A stretch of 64,000 nucleotides of DNA from Apostichopus japonicus (GCF_037975245.1 NC_092577.1:15390013-15454012); one strand, 5' to 3'; counted from the stretch's first letter, positions 41,270-53,325 are shown. The notes: generated by a model not told the origin, from the sequence alone. Numbers and translations: made by a program.

Positions 41270-43200
41270 ATATATTGTTGTATATTTTCATGTTTTCTCC
41301 AGTTGTTGCTACGTGCGCTCCCTGAGTCTCATGACTTGGGGCGTACCTCGTAGCCTTGTTCCCCCCTCCGCTGGTTCGCGGTTAGGGGGGTTCTCCCTTA
41401 TATACATGTTTCGTCCTTTTACAAGTTTTTCGATGCATATATGTTTAGTTACGTTGCTTCCATATGTCGGAAGTGTTTCACCTTGTAACGTATCTTGTAA
41501 GCCGCGATCACGTTGTTGTTGTTCATGTTTGAACCTTCATATATTTGTATATATTTTCATGTTTCTCCATGGGTTTCGCTACTCGTGCGCCTCCTAAGTG
41601 TCGGGAGGTTCACTTGGGGCGTACCTCGTAGCCTTGTTCCTCCCTTCCCGCTCTTTACGCGGATAGAAGGGTTCTCTCCCTTGTTTACATGCTTCGTCCT
41701 TTCCTTCATGTATTCTAGTTACGTGTTCGCTTCTAAGTGTGGGAAGTTTTTGCACTATTGTAGCGTACTTTGTAAGCCGCGAGCCTCTAGCGGGGCGCGT
41801 TGTTTTTGTCACGTAACTTTACTCTCTGTTAGCATACGTCCCACCCTACTTCCTCCTTATAGTCGTTCCGTTTGATATACGTTAGACTATTCGCCGTTAG
41901 TCTCTCCTTAACGTGGGTTTCTCAGACATGTCTCGAAGCCACCTTAAATGTGTGAACTGTTCGTTGTTCCGAGACCTCTGTCTAGTCTGTATTGTTTTCA
42001 CACCAGACAGTGGCAGCACATCGACACCTGGCTAGCAGGCCGGGACAGGTTAGATCTATCACGGAGTTGGTGGGAGTTGAGGTGGAGAGAAGAGGAGGAG
42101 AGTTTGCCACCCAAGGTGCCGGCGTTGTCCGGATGTAGTACCAAAGGCAAGGCTTCGGCCAACCAAAAGCCCATGAGAAAGACGGCCAGAGCGGACAGTC
42201 CGTCCGGGTCGCAGAGAGCGGCACCCGTTGTGGTGCGGGCAAAGAGAGGGGCTCCGGAGAGCCAGGGTCCGGCGAGACCTCAGAAGGAGCCCGGAACAGA
42301 GGTTCCCCTCCGAACCAAGGAAGGCAAGGCTCAAGGCCAATAAAAAGCCCATTAGAAGTTCCGACCGGAACGGACGGAATGTCCGGGTCGAGGAGAGTGG
42401 TACCCGGCGTGGTACGCACACAGAGATAGGCTCCGGGAGCCCGAGTCCGGCGAGAGAGGCCGGAGGAGAGAGAGAGAGAGGAGAAAGAGATATTGCCCCC
42501 CAATGTCCCGGCACCGTCCGGATTCTATGAACAAGGGGGAAGGCAAGGGCAAGGCTCAAGGCCAATAAATAGCCCATTTGAAATTCCGACCGGAACGGAC
42601 GGAATGTCCGGGTCGAGGAGAGTGGTACCCGGCGTGGTACGCACACAGAGATAGGCTCCGGGAGCCCGAGTCCGGCGAGAGAGGCCGGAGGAGGAGAGAG
42701 AGAGAGGAGAAAGAGATATTGCCCCCCAAGGTCCCGGCACCGTCCGGATTCTATGAACAAGGGGGAAGGCAAGGGCAAGGCTCAAGGCCAATAAATAGCC
42801 CATTTGAAATTCCGACCGGAACGGACAGAATGTCCGGGTCGAGGGGAGTGGTACCCGGCTAGGTACGCACACAGAGACTCCGGGGGCCCGGGTCCGACGA
42901 GACCGCGGGTCCGGCGAGACTTCACAGGGAGTGCGGAACCGAGGTTCCACTCCGGATCACAGGAGCCGGGAACCGATGATATCAACAACTGCTGGGCCCC
43001 CAGAACGGGGTAGTAAAGGCTAACGCCCAATCCGAAAAGAAAGCCGGCCCGAGCGAGGTTCCCACGGCAAACGGAGATATACTTATCCCCAGCCTCAAAG
43101 TAAATCCCGCTTCCAAGAGGGGGAAAAGTCTCTTTCATCAGGGGAGTGTTGCCCCCCGGAACTAGCAGCTTCAGCTGCGACAACAGGTTCGAATCAATTG
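41270..43200 (+). mobile_element. DIRS-like element A, right part (leader and gag-like remnant)
   Basis: Resumes the leader broken at 17820. It contains two ~265-bp leader units (each with GGGGCGTACCTCGTAGCC) and a gag-like start at 41928 (MSRSHLKCVNCSLFRDLCLVC) comparable with 44347 (MSRS-stop-LKCLNCSMFR), but lacking the second Cys cluster. Near 42975 NNCWAPRTG parallels ISCWDPRPG of element B. No RT or recombinase follows, so the copy is truncated. Confidence 0.65.
42320..42990 (+). repeat. ~224-bp tandem repeat, 3 copies, in gag-like region
   Basis: GGCAAGGCTCAAGGCCAATA recurs at about 42324, 42548 and 42772, each followed by TCCGACCGGAACGGACGGAA and GAGAGGCCGGAGGAG. Units two and three are almost identical. 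Long minus-strand frames across it are by-products of the repeat. Confidence 0.88.
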
Positions 43201-44102
43201 CGGAAAAACACTGCAATCGCTACACCATTTATCACTACACATCCTAAATGTGTGTCTAACAAGACTGTACCAGCAGAAACCAGGACATGACATAGATTTC
43301 CTGGGCATTCATGGGTCATATTGTCCTCGCTAATTATACTTCTCTCTCATTATAATTTATCGCCATATGTCTAGGTTTGAAACCTTACTTGTGTTTTGTT
43401 GTTTAAAACGCTTGTGGAACCCCCTCCAGAGCATGTTAAAATGCGCAAAACTGAAGCGATTCTAGTACAGTCTCGTTACTTAGTACCTTGGCAAACTGCC
43501 AGGATGAGAACGTTCTCGAAACTTGGCAAAGTGCCAGGAAAACGAAGCCTTCTTAGAACCTTGGCAAAATGCCAAGAAAATGTACCCGCGCTGTATATTT
43601 GTTATGAGAGGAGGGGGCCAAGCAGTCACCTGGATTGACACGTGTAAGCTCAACGTTTGCTGCAACGAGCTGTCGACTACGTGAGCGATCCCATGGAATA
43701 AGCCTCTCTCTATTTTTTTGGGTGAATTACCAAGACAAACGCGTTAGTAAGTTGGAAAAGGGGTAGGATAAAACCCCAGCAAAGGTACAAGCGCTAACGC
43801 GCTCCGAGCATACAGTATGCGCTTCATGAATAATGTTCGATGTTCCGACATTTTAAGCACAGTTGCATTTCGTAGCACCTGATAGCCTAGTCGTGACTAT
43901 GCGCTAGGTGGTTTCAATAGGAAGTTGGAAACTTCTACTGTACTACACTACGAAATTGACACGTCTCGGCATTTTGAGCATTTGAGGATTAACGGGTACG
44001 TTATCATAACATTTATTACGTGTTATTATGTTAAATGTGGTGTTGTAAAAACGTCGACATAACGTTTCTATGAGATATTAATGTTATATTAATGGCACTC
44101 GT
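43201..44102. other. No gene; short TTGGCA/TGCCA repeats
   Basis: Near 43490-43580, TTGGCAAA(G/A)TGCCA occurs three times at ~40-60-bp spacing; each copy is itself an inverted repeat. Nothing else supported. Confidence 0.5.
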
Positions 44103-44241
44103 TATTTACTTGCCCCTTCCATTTCCGGGCTCGTTCCTGGTTTTCCCAACTTTTGGGGGCTGGCCTTAGGCCTATTCTGTTACCTTGTAAGCCGCGGGCC
44201 TCTAGCCGAGGCACGGTGTTAAGGTAATATTGCATTGACTT
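44103..44241 (+). repeat. 142-bp direct repeat, copy 2
   Basis: Partner of 17056-17197; differs by a few indels (CATTTCCGGG versus CATTTCCCAGG). Confidence 0.85.
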
Positions 44242-44346
44242 TTCCACATGTATATTATATTATCTCTCCCTTGTTAGCTTCCCCCACCTCCCCCTTCTCC
44301 TATCTTTTCAGTCAAAAATAGTTTCTTTAACCAGGGGTTTTCAGTC

Positions 44347-46241
44347 ATGTCTAGGAGCTAGCTGAAATGCCTTAATTGCTCCATGTTCCGGCCAGGGAGG
44401 GCCTGGGATGAGCACGATCTTTGCCCCAAGTGCCGTACGTGCACCAGGAGGGATCCTTGTTTGGTGTGCAGAGAGAGAAAAAGTGCCTCCCACGGTCCCG
44501 GCGACGTCCGGATTAGTTTTGACCAAGGGGAAAGGCAAAGAGAAGGGCAAGGCTCCGGCCAAGAGAAAAGTGCCCAGGAAAAAGTCCGGCATCGCCGGCC
44601 CCGAGAAGGCTTCCCAACCCGGGTTGCAAAGAAACAACCCAACGGAGAGGCAGGTGCCACGGGCACCGGAAAGCCCAGTCCGAACCCCTTCCGGGACGCA
44701 CAGCAGAGAACCGGCGGCCGGAGGGTCGCTGACAAACCACAGCCGGCCCCGGAGCGGGGACCGAGAGCCACAACCAACACGATCTCCTGCTGGGATCCCA
44801 GACCGGGACAGCAGAGGAAGGAATACCTCACGTAAGCCAGCTAGACGGGAGCGCACCAGATCACGGTCCCGATCTCCCAGACGAGGCACTAGGAGGGGAT
44901 GGTCACCAGCCTCAGACCAATCTTGTGACTCCTCCGACGATGGCTATAGAAGGGCTAAGAGGAGGTATCGGCCTCACAAACAACGCCACGAGGAAGAACC
45001 AGCGTGGCTGGCCCAACTAACAGGCCTTCTAAAACCGCTCCTGGAGAGAGAGCAACAGAGAGCCGGAGCGGAGACAGAAGCTGGGGGCCGGAGAACGGCA
45101 GCAACGACCGCTGCGGTCCCGGTACCACCACCGTCCTAGGAACCGGAGGCAGCCATTCTCGGAGAGCACACTCTGGACTGCAGAGCCTCTGTAAACCTCT
45201 CGGGTCTGGAGGACGAATCCGACGTTCTCCCGGAGTTCGAGGCCCTAGAGGAGGAGTTCTCAGGTAGCCTCGAGGAAGAAGAAACTCCCATGGCGGGAGG
45301 TACATTACCCCCCGGAACTCACGATGCGGGCGGCCGAAATCTTCCGGAAGCATCTGGGTTTCGAAGATACACCCGAAATGCCAGCCAAACCAACCAGGGT
45401 CTCAAAACTGACGGCTACAGGGGAGGTCACTAATCGACCAAGATCCACCATGCCAGTCGACGCCTCGTGCTATGATAGGTTCGAGGCGATCGCAGACAAG
45501 AAGAGATGGACCGCGTTTCCAGCCAAAGCGCAACGATCCATCAGGTTTCCAGACGATGCTTGGAAAACCCTCTTCAAATGCCCAGCCATCCCACACGAGG
45601 CTAGAGAAAAGCCGAGGTCCGAACAAGGCTCCTCATCCACACATATTTTCAGAAACCCTAACCAGAAGAAGTTACAGGAACTGCTAGTCGACGTAGACCT
45701 AGCCGCACGCTCCGGAATGAAGTTCACTTCCGTCCTCATGCTTAGCGCGGAGGTGCTTATGAGACACCACCAGCAACTCCCCCAGGACGACAATCACGTG
45801 TCCAGAAACGAGGCCGGGCAGCTATTGCTACTCCTGGGACCGCTCGTGAGGCTGGCGTTCGACCAGTTCGCTCGAGTCGCCACACGCTCAGTGAAGGCCA
45901 GAAGGGAAAACGTCGTTTCCTCCATCCACTGGCCATCCGTGGAGGCTAAGGAGAGGATGCTAGCCTTACCCTCCCTGGGAGATATCTTTTCGCTGGCAAC
46001 TTCCAACAGAAACTGCAGGAAGAAGTTTCACGCAGAGAAACCCTGGCCAAATCTGAATTCCGCTCCTCAGAAAGATTCAGAGCAAGACCACACCGCTCAA
46101 GAGAATCCAGGCCAACCACCAGAGGAGGCAGAGGAACGTCCCCCAGAACACCCACAAGAGGAGCCCCACGGGGCAGGGGACGAGGAACGTCCAGTCGGCC
46201 ACATCGTCCGTGGGGAACGAGAGGCTCACGCAGAGGCCTGA
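44347..46241 (+). pseudogene. DIRS gag-like ORF1 (broken)
   Basis: Start MSRS, then TAG at codon 5, then LKCLNCSMFR and CPKCRTCTRRDPCLVC, a Cys-rich N-terminal cluster. A basic Lys/Arg/Pro-rich middle follows (in the frame 44408-45139) with an SR-like run SRKPARRERTRSRSRSPRRG. After a frame change near 45137, the capsid-like half spans 45324-46241 (PMPVDASCYDRFEAI, AWKTLFKCPAIPH, VDLAARSGMKFTSVLM, ending in an acidic Pro/Glu tail). The ORF would form the particle. At least one stop and one shift break it. Confidence 0.75.
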
Positions 46242-46379
46242 CAACGACCCGACGGGACGGCGACCGCTCCTCCGCTAGACCGCCGTTCGCCGCCCGGCCC
46301 CTAGGGGTGCCCACCTCACCGCGGCAATTCCGCAGGTGGGGGGGGGAGACTATCACTTTTCACCCAGCAATGGGAAACT

Positions 46380-47970
46380 ATGGGCGGGGACAAGTGGGTG
46401 TTGGAGACGATCACACAAGGGTACAGAAGAGTTCACCTCCTGCCCACCCTCCGGGATGGAGGAAGACTAACTCCAACACCCACGGACCCCGTCCAAGAAG
46501 CAGCACTAGAAGGGGAAATTTCAGCCCTGCTGGCAAAGCGGGCAATTGTAGAGGTATCGCGAGAGGCGGGACCCCTCTTCCGGTCCTCTCTTTTTCTAAC
46601 ACAAAAACGGGACGGACCCTGGCGCCCGATCTTAAACCTAAAACTCCTCAACAAAAATTACATAGAGCCAAAACGTTTCATGGAGACACTAAATCTAATC
46701 CTACCCCTACTCAGAAAGGGCATGTGGGCGGCAAGCGTAGACGCCTACTTACATATACCGATACATCGACACCATCAGCGGTACCTAGCCTTCCAATACG
46801 CCGGAAGGAAATTCACATTCAGGTCACATTCAGGTCACAAGAGTTTTCACAAGAGTGGCGGGAACGGTAATCTCCCACCTCAGAAAAAGAGGAGTGACGT
46901 TATACGCCTACCTCCACGACTGGCTCATAGTAGGAGAGTCGAAGTCCAACACGTCAGACAACATACAAAAGACGGTACGAACCCTTCAGGAACTGGGTTG
47001 GATAATCAACGAAACAAAATCACAGCTGGCACCAACACAGACGATCCAGTTCCTGGGGGCCATACTAGATTTCACTACAGGGATAGCCAGGCCCTCAGAA
47101 CAAAGGATCGAGGCAGTCAAAACGACCACAGCCTAAATCATATCATCACAAGAGTCACCCAGAGGAACGTGGCTCCGAGCCCTGGGGCTGATGGCCAGTC
47201 TGGTCGACGTGGTGAGATTATGCAGACTACGCATGCGCCCGCTGCAACTCCACCTGCAAAAGACGGCCAACCTACAGACCCTGGACAAGACGGCGCCGAT
47301 CCGCCGGTCGGAAGAAATCACACCTCATCTGCAATGGTGGCACGACACAGAAAACTGGGACCAAGGGGTCCCCTTCATCATCAACCTGCCACTAACATCG
47401 GTCACGACGGACGCCTCACTGACAGGGTGGGGAGCCCACTGGAACAACCTAACAGCTTGGGGACGTGGTCCTCAGTAGAAAAATCATGGCATATCAACTC
47501 ACTAGAGATGTTGGCTGTCAAACGTGCCCTAGAGTCGTTCCACGGAAACCTACTAAACACAGCGACCACCGTCTTCACGGACAATACCACCGTGGTAGCA
47601 TACATAAACAGGCAAGGACGCACCCACTCCGAGAGGCTATGTCAGCTGGCCTGGGAAGTCCTAATGACAGCCAGGGACTCCGGCATGACACTACGAGCAT
47701 CCCATATCGCCGGCAAAACTAAATGTGATGGCCGATGCCCTGTCCAGAGGACAGATGGACCCCAACGAGTGGGCACTGTCTCAAGAAACATGCAACAGGA
47801 TCTTCAAAGTCCTCGGCAGACCGATGGTGGACCTGTTTGCGACGGCGGAGAACGCCAAACTTCATATATTCTGCTCCAGGCAATTCCACCCCAGGGCGCA
47901 CCACATCGACGCCATGTCCTTCCCATGGACGATCTGGAAGCCTACGCCTTCCCGCCGCTCTGCATGATCG
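46380..47970 (+). pseudogene. DIRS reverse transcriptase / RNase H (frameshifted)
   Basis: The RT starts in frame 46380 (ALLAKRAIVEV, SSLFLTQKRDGPWRPILNLK, SVDAYLHIPI with the first Asp). After a shift near 46855 it continues HLRKRGVTLYAYLHDWLIVG; the usual YxDD is YLHD here, so the first Asp of the box is His. RNase H follows: TTDASLTGWGAHW, NSLEMLAVKRAL and VFTDNTTVVAYINRQG supply Asp-Glu-Asp. The C-terminal part reads ADALSRGQMDPNEW, PMVDLFATAENAK and DAMSFPW. At least three frame changes are needed. Confidence 0.85.
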
Positions 47971-48170
47971 GCCAGGTCAGGTCCTGAGAAAGATCCGTCA
48001 CTCCAGGGGGAGAGTCATACTGGTAGCCCCATTCTGGCCCCGCAGACCATGGTTCGGGGAAATCCTACAACTTCTAATGGACACCTCAGCGATCCTACCG
48101 GACACGCCTCACCTGCTGTCCCAAAGACGGGGGACCCTCAACCAACCATCAAAGGGCTACAATTAGTTGC

Positions 48171-49250
48171 TTGGAAGTTGTCAGGACTTCCCTCCGACAG
48201 AGGGGCTTTTCGGAAGCGGCTGCCGCTGTGGCGGCTGACGCCAGGAGACCAACAACGGTTGCAACTTACGATTCCCGACTACGTAAGTTCGGGGAATGGT
48301 GCCACAACAGACAGGTACTGCCAGCCGAAACCTCTCTGGCACAAGTGGTAAACTTAGTCCACTCCCTCTTCGAGGAGGGCAAGCAATTGTCGACCATGAA
48401 AAACTACAGGTTGGCAATTACCGCTATACATCACGGCTTTGTAGATGGGTCCACCCCGGGCAGCAACAGGGACATTGCCCAGCTCATCAGGGGGATGGCA
48501 CACAGGCGTCCTCGCATTAGACGACTCGCCCCCTCGTGGAGTCTATTAGCAGTGCTGCAGACACTCACCAAACCGCCGTACGAACCCTTGGCCTCAGCCT
48601 CGCTAGCAGCCCTTACTAAGAAAAGCCTGTTCCTGATCGCCCTCGCGTCAGCAAGAAGAAGGAGCTGTCTCCATGCTCTGTCTACTAAACATAACCATAT
48701 CAGGTTCGAGAACCACGGGGTAAGAATGGTCCCCGATCCGTCCTTCATAGCCAAGAAGCAGGTCTTATCCTTCCTGCCGGGGGACATCTTTATCCCCGAA
48801 ATAAAGACCCTCCCTCTCCTCAGTCGCAGAGGACAAACTGTGGTGCCCAGTCAGGGCTCTCAAATGGTACCTAAACAAGACCCAATACCTGAAAGGAACA
48901 ACCACGGCCTTGGTTCATATTAACCCAGAGCACCTTATTCAACGGCGTCTAAAGGACACCATTTCTCGGTGGCTGACAGAGATCATCCGCCCTTCGCAGT
49001 CGGCACAACTACACCGAGAGCCCACGACATCAGGGGAGTAGCGGCCTCGACAGCTCTCTTTGCTGGAGTCTCAGTTGAGGACATCCTTAAGGCTGTAGCT
49101 TGGCGGACACCAACGACGCTCGTCACCTGTTACCTCTCAGACTCTTTACAGGCTGAGGCGGCATTTTGTAGCGCGGTGATGCGAGGTCCGGCGGGTACTA
49201 GGTCCCACCCCTCGGGCCTCCCACCATCGGGCAGTGCCACTCGGTGCTAA
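48171..49250 (+). pseudogene. DIRS tyrosine recombinase (frameshifted)
   Basis: The N-terminal SAM-like half is TVATYDSRLRKFGEWC, QVVNLVHSLFEEGKQLSTM and NYRLAITAIHHGF. The catalytic half has LASARRRSCLHAL (Arg I), then in another frame LWCPVRALKWYL, and in a third PRAHDIRGVAAS (His-x-x-Arg), AVAWRTPTT (Trp) and TCYLSDS (nucleophilic Tyr). All expected catalytic residues are visible but lie in three frames, so the copy is inactive. It would insert the circular or linear DIRS cDNA by recombination. Confidence 0.87.
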
Positions 49251-49341
49251 GGTTGTGGGGAGACAGGTAAGCGAGGAGCGAAGTAAATACTCCAAAACTT
49301 ACTGGTTTGGATATTTACGAGTGACGAGCTTACCTGTCTCC
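49244..49341. repeat. DIRS internal complementary region (ICR)
   Basis: Starts GTGCTAAGGTTGTGGGGAGA and ends GAGCTTACCTGTCTCC. Its reverse complement reads as the element's right end (through GTTTTGGAGTAT) joined directly to the left end (TTACTTCGCTC). In DIRS1-type replication the ICR serves as a template to join the two ends into a circle. Confidence 0.88.
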
Positions 49342-49344
49342 ATT

Positions 49345-50204
49345 CCCGCCTCCCTCCCCCGAGGAGGGTGGAACACAGCCGGACGGAGGAGCGGTCGCAC
49401 TGACTTGACAAAACACCTTCCAGCACAAGCCAAGAGACCTGAGGAAAGGAGGTGCCACTACCAAACGAGTCCTCGTGCGATCACCTATTATTATCGGTGA
49501 GTTCATGGTAATGTAATGTAGTATGTAGTTATATCCCCATCATATTACTTTAAACATTTGCTTCCATGCCTCTTTGTCATAAGAGTAACTATTTACTTCC
49601 TGTTCATGACTTATTCACCCTACACCCACATCATATTCGTAGAAGCCCCCTTTGTCTTAATTCCAAGAACTATTCATGCTGACCCACAGATGACAACCTG
49701 TTGCATCTCATGTGTATTACAAATAAGGTTAGTCATAGTCATCTCTATGTGCCTTAGTAATTATAAGTAAGACCAAGTGTTTCTGTCACAGAGAGGTTAT
49801 CGCCCCCTCACATGAAGTTGCAATGACTTAAATACTGTAGTATTTTAATATGTAAAAGACTAAGATCCCAGACTTCAGAGAGTGTACTTCAGATACACTC
49901 CAGCAACAAAACTCATATTCTATACAATTATATCTATGTCTGGAGTTTCTCTTTATCTGTTGTTCATTGTACCTATTTAATAACGGAGCCCAAACTAATT
50001 GAGCCGGAGCACACCCCAACGTAACAGTAAAGATTGTTTTATCTTGACCGGTAGTAACTTGTAGTAACCGGTAGTAACTCTCAGTAACTTGTGGTAACTT
50101 GGAGCCACTATGAGTTACTGGGGAAATAGTGTCTTAAAAGCCTTTTATATTTATATGGAGTAACGTTAACATACATTTCATTATTTGGTTGTCACTATAA
50201 TTAC
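49345..50204. other. DIRS 3' non-coding region
   Basis: No ORF supported. Contains GTAGTAAC(C/T)/GTAACTTG microrepeats near 50045-50100. Part may be a later insertion. Confidence 0.45.
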
Positions 50205-50402
50205 CTGTCTCCTCACCACAGCGACACTACGGTGTTCAGGGCGTTGGGTCTAACTTTTAGAGTACCTTCTGCTATCTTAGGCCTCTTTGTTAGAGCTAAG
50301 GGGTACAGACGTGGACGGGGTCGTAGAGGGTAGTCTCCCTCCCCACAGGGCGGGGAGTACTCCCCCTCCCGTCGGAAGCTTCAGAAATTCGATGTTAGAC
50401 TA

Positions 50403-50456
50403 GGAGTCGAGGGGTTGCCCTCCCCTTCTTGTCGGGGAGGACTACTACTCGACTCC
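50403..50456. repeat. Nested hairpin in DIRS right terminus
   Basis: Outer arms GGAGTCGAG (50403-50411) and CTCGACTCC (50448-50456), inner arms CCTCCCC (50419-50425) and GGGGAGG (50434-50440). Confidence 0.8.
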
Positions 50457-50491
50457 AAGGCTGAGACCACTTTGGAGGGGCTTTGGTCTCA

Positions 50492-50654
50492 TGAGAAGGA
50501 AGGGCGGTGACCCATGAAGCCGGGTAACAGAGGGCGCACAGTGTTAAAAGGTTACCAGGACATTCTAGGCGCGGTAGAATGAGTGTGCTAAGGTTGTTGG
50601 GAGACAGGTAAGCTCGTCACTCGTAAATATCCAAACCTGTAAGTTTTGGAGTAT
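50492..50654 (-). repeat. DIRS-like right inverted terminal repeat
   Basis: Inverted match to 16551-16672, then GAGACAGGTAAGCTCGTCAC to the boundary at about 50654 (GGAGTAT) set by comparison with the ICR. Confidence 0.85.
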
Positions 50655-51207
50655 ATTGATTAATGCATGTATGCTTATACATATCAGGTTAAGGTTAAAA
50701 CCAAAATTTCACTTCCTCAGTGATTATATTTATTCAGATTAACAGGAACTTTGTACCTCTATGAAAAACAGTAGGCATCATTTACTTACTAAGGGCTACA
50801 CTAAGTTCAATCAACTTCCACTTCTTGAAATATGGTGTTTACAAGGTTTTCAGACTTTGACCTGTGTTGACCTCCATGAAAAAAATATGGATAATCTATT
50901 CACTAAGGGCTACCTACTCACATACCGACTTTTAAGTTCAATCAACTGGTGCAGTGGCTCATACCATGTCTATTTTTGTGATAATTTGTTTACAGAATAT
51001 ACTATATTATGAATGAAATAATTTATAATTTTATCAAATTGAAAGTTAGATCGAAAAGAATAGTTACAAATCTTAAACCCTTTTCATGTCCACTATAAAA
51101 ATTTCTTTAAGTCTATTTACTATTGGTGTACCATTTACAGTGACCTGAATCCAGGCCAACAATGTGTAAAATAGTCTGTGCTATATTTAAAAGCAATGCT
51201 GTAATTT

Positions 51208-51625
51208 TTACTGTGCGTTACTCACGATCACAGGATTAACGCGATTTTACCGTCTTCCACCATACAATTCGTCCCTTGTTTCGCGGACTAACGAATATGC
51301 ATATTAGGCCTATTTTGTTTTACGCGTAGTGACATCTGTTTTTGAAACATCTATAGCCTAGGCCTAGACCCTTAAAATTGTTCTACATCATTTAGAACGG
51401 CAATTAAATATTATTTGTTTTCTGTAACCATGAAACTAGGAGACGGCTTGAAAGGTTTATTAGTGATCAAAACTTCAGTTGCAAATCAGTGGAATGAATG
51501 ATTTGGACAGTGATATATAGCCTATTTATTATTTTATCATTCGTCAGTACGCGAAAAAGGGGACGAATTATTGCGTTCATCCGCCGGTAATTTTACCGTG
51601 CGTTACTCACGAATACAGGATTAAC
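51208..51625. repeat. ~420-bp element-like unit with direct and inverted repeats
   Basis: TTACTGTGCGTTACTCACGA...CAGGATTAAC at 51211 recurs at 51594. Between them, AATTCGTCCC...TTTCGCG...ACGAAT (51269-51298) recurs inverted at 51537-51568. No ORF. Possibly a small MITE. Confidence 0.55.
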
Positions 51626-52680
51626 AGCGATCAATTGACCTTAATGTAGCAATATGATATAGTAATTTTTACTTAGTATGAACGTAAGGGAAAGCCCCTT
51701 TCTATGAATATATAAGGGACTTACCACTTATAATGATTATCTTCGCACTGTACGGACCTCTCCCTTTCCATTTCACTTTGCAAATTGAATTTTCATTTGC
51801 GTTTTTCTTGTCCACGACTGAAGACAAGGGTTCAGTGCTAACCTGTTTGTCTGCAACCAAATTCACAACGCATTTCATACTCATTGGCTTTTTAAGTTGC
51901 TTTTCAGTCTGCTAACTGGCCATTTTTCTCCAGATAGATCTAATAATTGTTTGACATTCATGTTGAGCTTAACGAATTTCACAGTTCCGTATAAAATTGG
52001 AAGAAAAACCGAGGCTAGGCTCAAGTCAACTGTTGTTGTTTTGATCCGTGATTGTGTGAAGCAACATAAAGCTGAATCGGCTAGGCCTTTGTTAAGACTG
52101 TACTCGTAGGCCCCTGGATAACTTTGATGAATGATGGAACTGTTTATTTCCAACACAAAAGATAAGCACATTTTAAACAAGAATTCAATACATAGCCTAT
52201 AAATATAATCAAATAATCATGGTATTAATTATTTCAATGAAAACTAGCAAAGATCTAATGTGTGGAAAAGGAGAAAAACTGAAGTGCAATACATAAAATC
52301 CTGTGTTGAAAGCACCGTTGGTTATAGCAATTCTTCGGTTAATATCTTCTTCTTCAAGCTTCCAACATATTTGCACTTCTTTCTCTTGCTGGTAAACGAC
52401 TTACGGACTGAACCACGTATAATGCAAGTGGTATAATGCAATCGGTAGGCTTATAGTATAGGCTACTACAACATGACCGAACAGTTGAAATTCGAAAAAT
52501 GCACTCAACTAAATCATTGGAAATAATGAATCTTTACCGCTTTAAACACTAGATCCGTTGACAAAAACAATAAACCTTGATACTTGAGTGAACACGACAG
52601 GAGGTGTTCACCAAAATGAACAAAAAACGAGAAAATTTCCGAAGATGATGCCGACAACACGCCACTGATGTCTTCCGATA
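51626..52680. other. No supported gene
   Basis: Short frames on both strands (51733, 51881, 51897) show no recognisable family. Confidence 0.45.
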
Positions 52681-52689
52681 TCTATAATA

Positions 52690-53325
52690 CTGTAATTATC
52701 TTGGAAAGTGTATAAGTTTTACCGCCGAACTTGATAGTCCTTGTAAATGTGAACTTTACAAAATTTCGTGGGTAAAACAGGACAGGTGTAAATAATTTAA
52801 ATAAATTTATGGAGAAAATCTTGGTTTTGGTTTTTTTTTTTGGTATCGTTTTTCTCGGCTTTAGAAGACCAGACAAAAAAAAAAAAAAAGGAATAAACGT
52901 ACCAGGCACGCCGTCTGCGGTTTTGTCCGCTTCGGTACGGTCGGTCATTATGCATATATGCATACATGCGATGGACACATTACCATTCAACCAATTTACC
53001 GTTCAAACAACGTTAAATAATATACTGTGCGCATGTCGCGATATGCTAGAGACAGATGACTGTTGTCTCTGAAAATGTACATTTTACAGCCGAGATTGAT
53101 AAAGCCCCGAGTGTAGTTCCTTTTGATTGTGAACCTTAACAATTCAACAACGAAAAATATATATATTTGCTTTGTGTTTCTAGCGCAAAGAACAGGGTAC
53201 TTTTTTAAAATAAAGAAATTGGGGGTTGTTCTTTTCTTGGCTTGAGAAGACGAGACAAAATTAAAATTTAATGCACAAACGTACGTAAATAGTATATTCT
53301 ACTGTGCGCACATCGCGCGATATGT
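52690..53325 (+). repeat. Diverged ~390-bp duplication upstream of Tnp2-like gene
   Basis: Paired words recur in the same order: GTATAAGTTTTACCGCCGA / CATTTTACAGCCGAG, TTTTCTCGGCTTTAGAAGACCAGAC / TTTCTTGGCTTGAGAAGACGAGAC, and TACTGTGCGCATGTCGCGATATG / TACTGTGCGCACATCGCGCGATATG. Probably transposon subterminal or promoter sequence. Confidence 0.55.

Larger units (their letters stand above)
44103..50654 (+). mobile_element. DIRS-like element B, right part (coding, ICR, ITR)
   Basis: Continues element B from the 139-bp leader duplicate (44103-44241). It includes gag-like, RT/RNase H and tyrosine-recombinase coding regions, the internal complementary region at 49244-49341 and the right inverted terminus. 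DIRS elements replicate by RT and integrate through the tyrosine recombinase, leaving no target duplication. Several frameshifts and a stop five codons into gag make this copy inactive. Confidence 0.88.

Noticed and set aside
42059-42778. Minus-strand 239-residue frame and several neighbours across 41982-42950
   Set aside because: They are created by the 224-bp tandem repeat and GC-rich gag-like sequence; repeated peptide blocks simply copy the DNA repeat, and the plus strand holds the DIRS coding direction.
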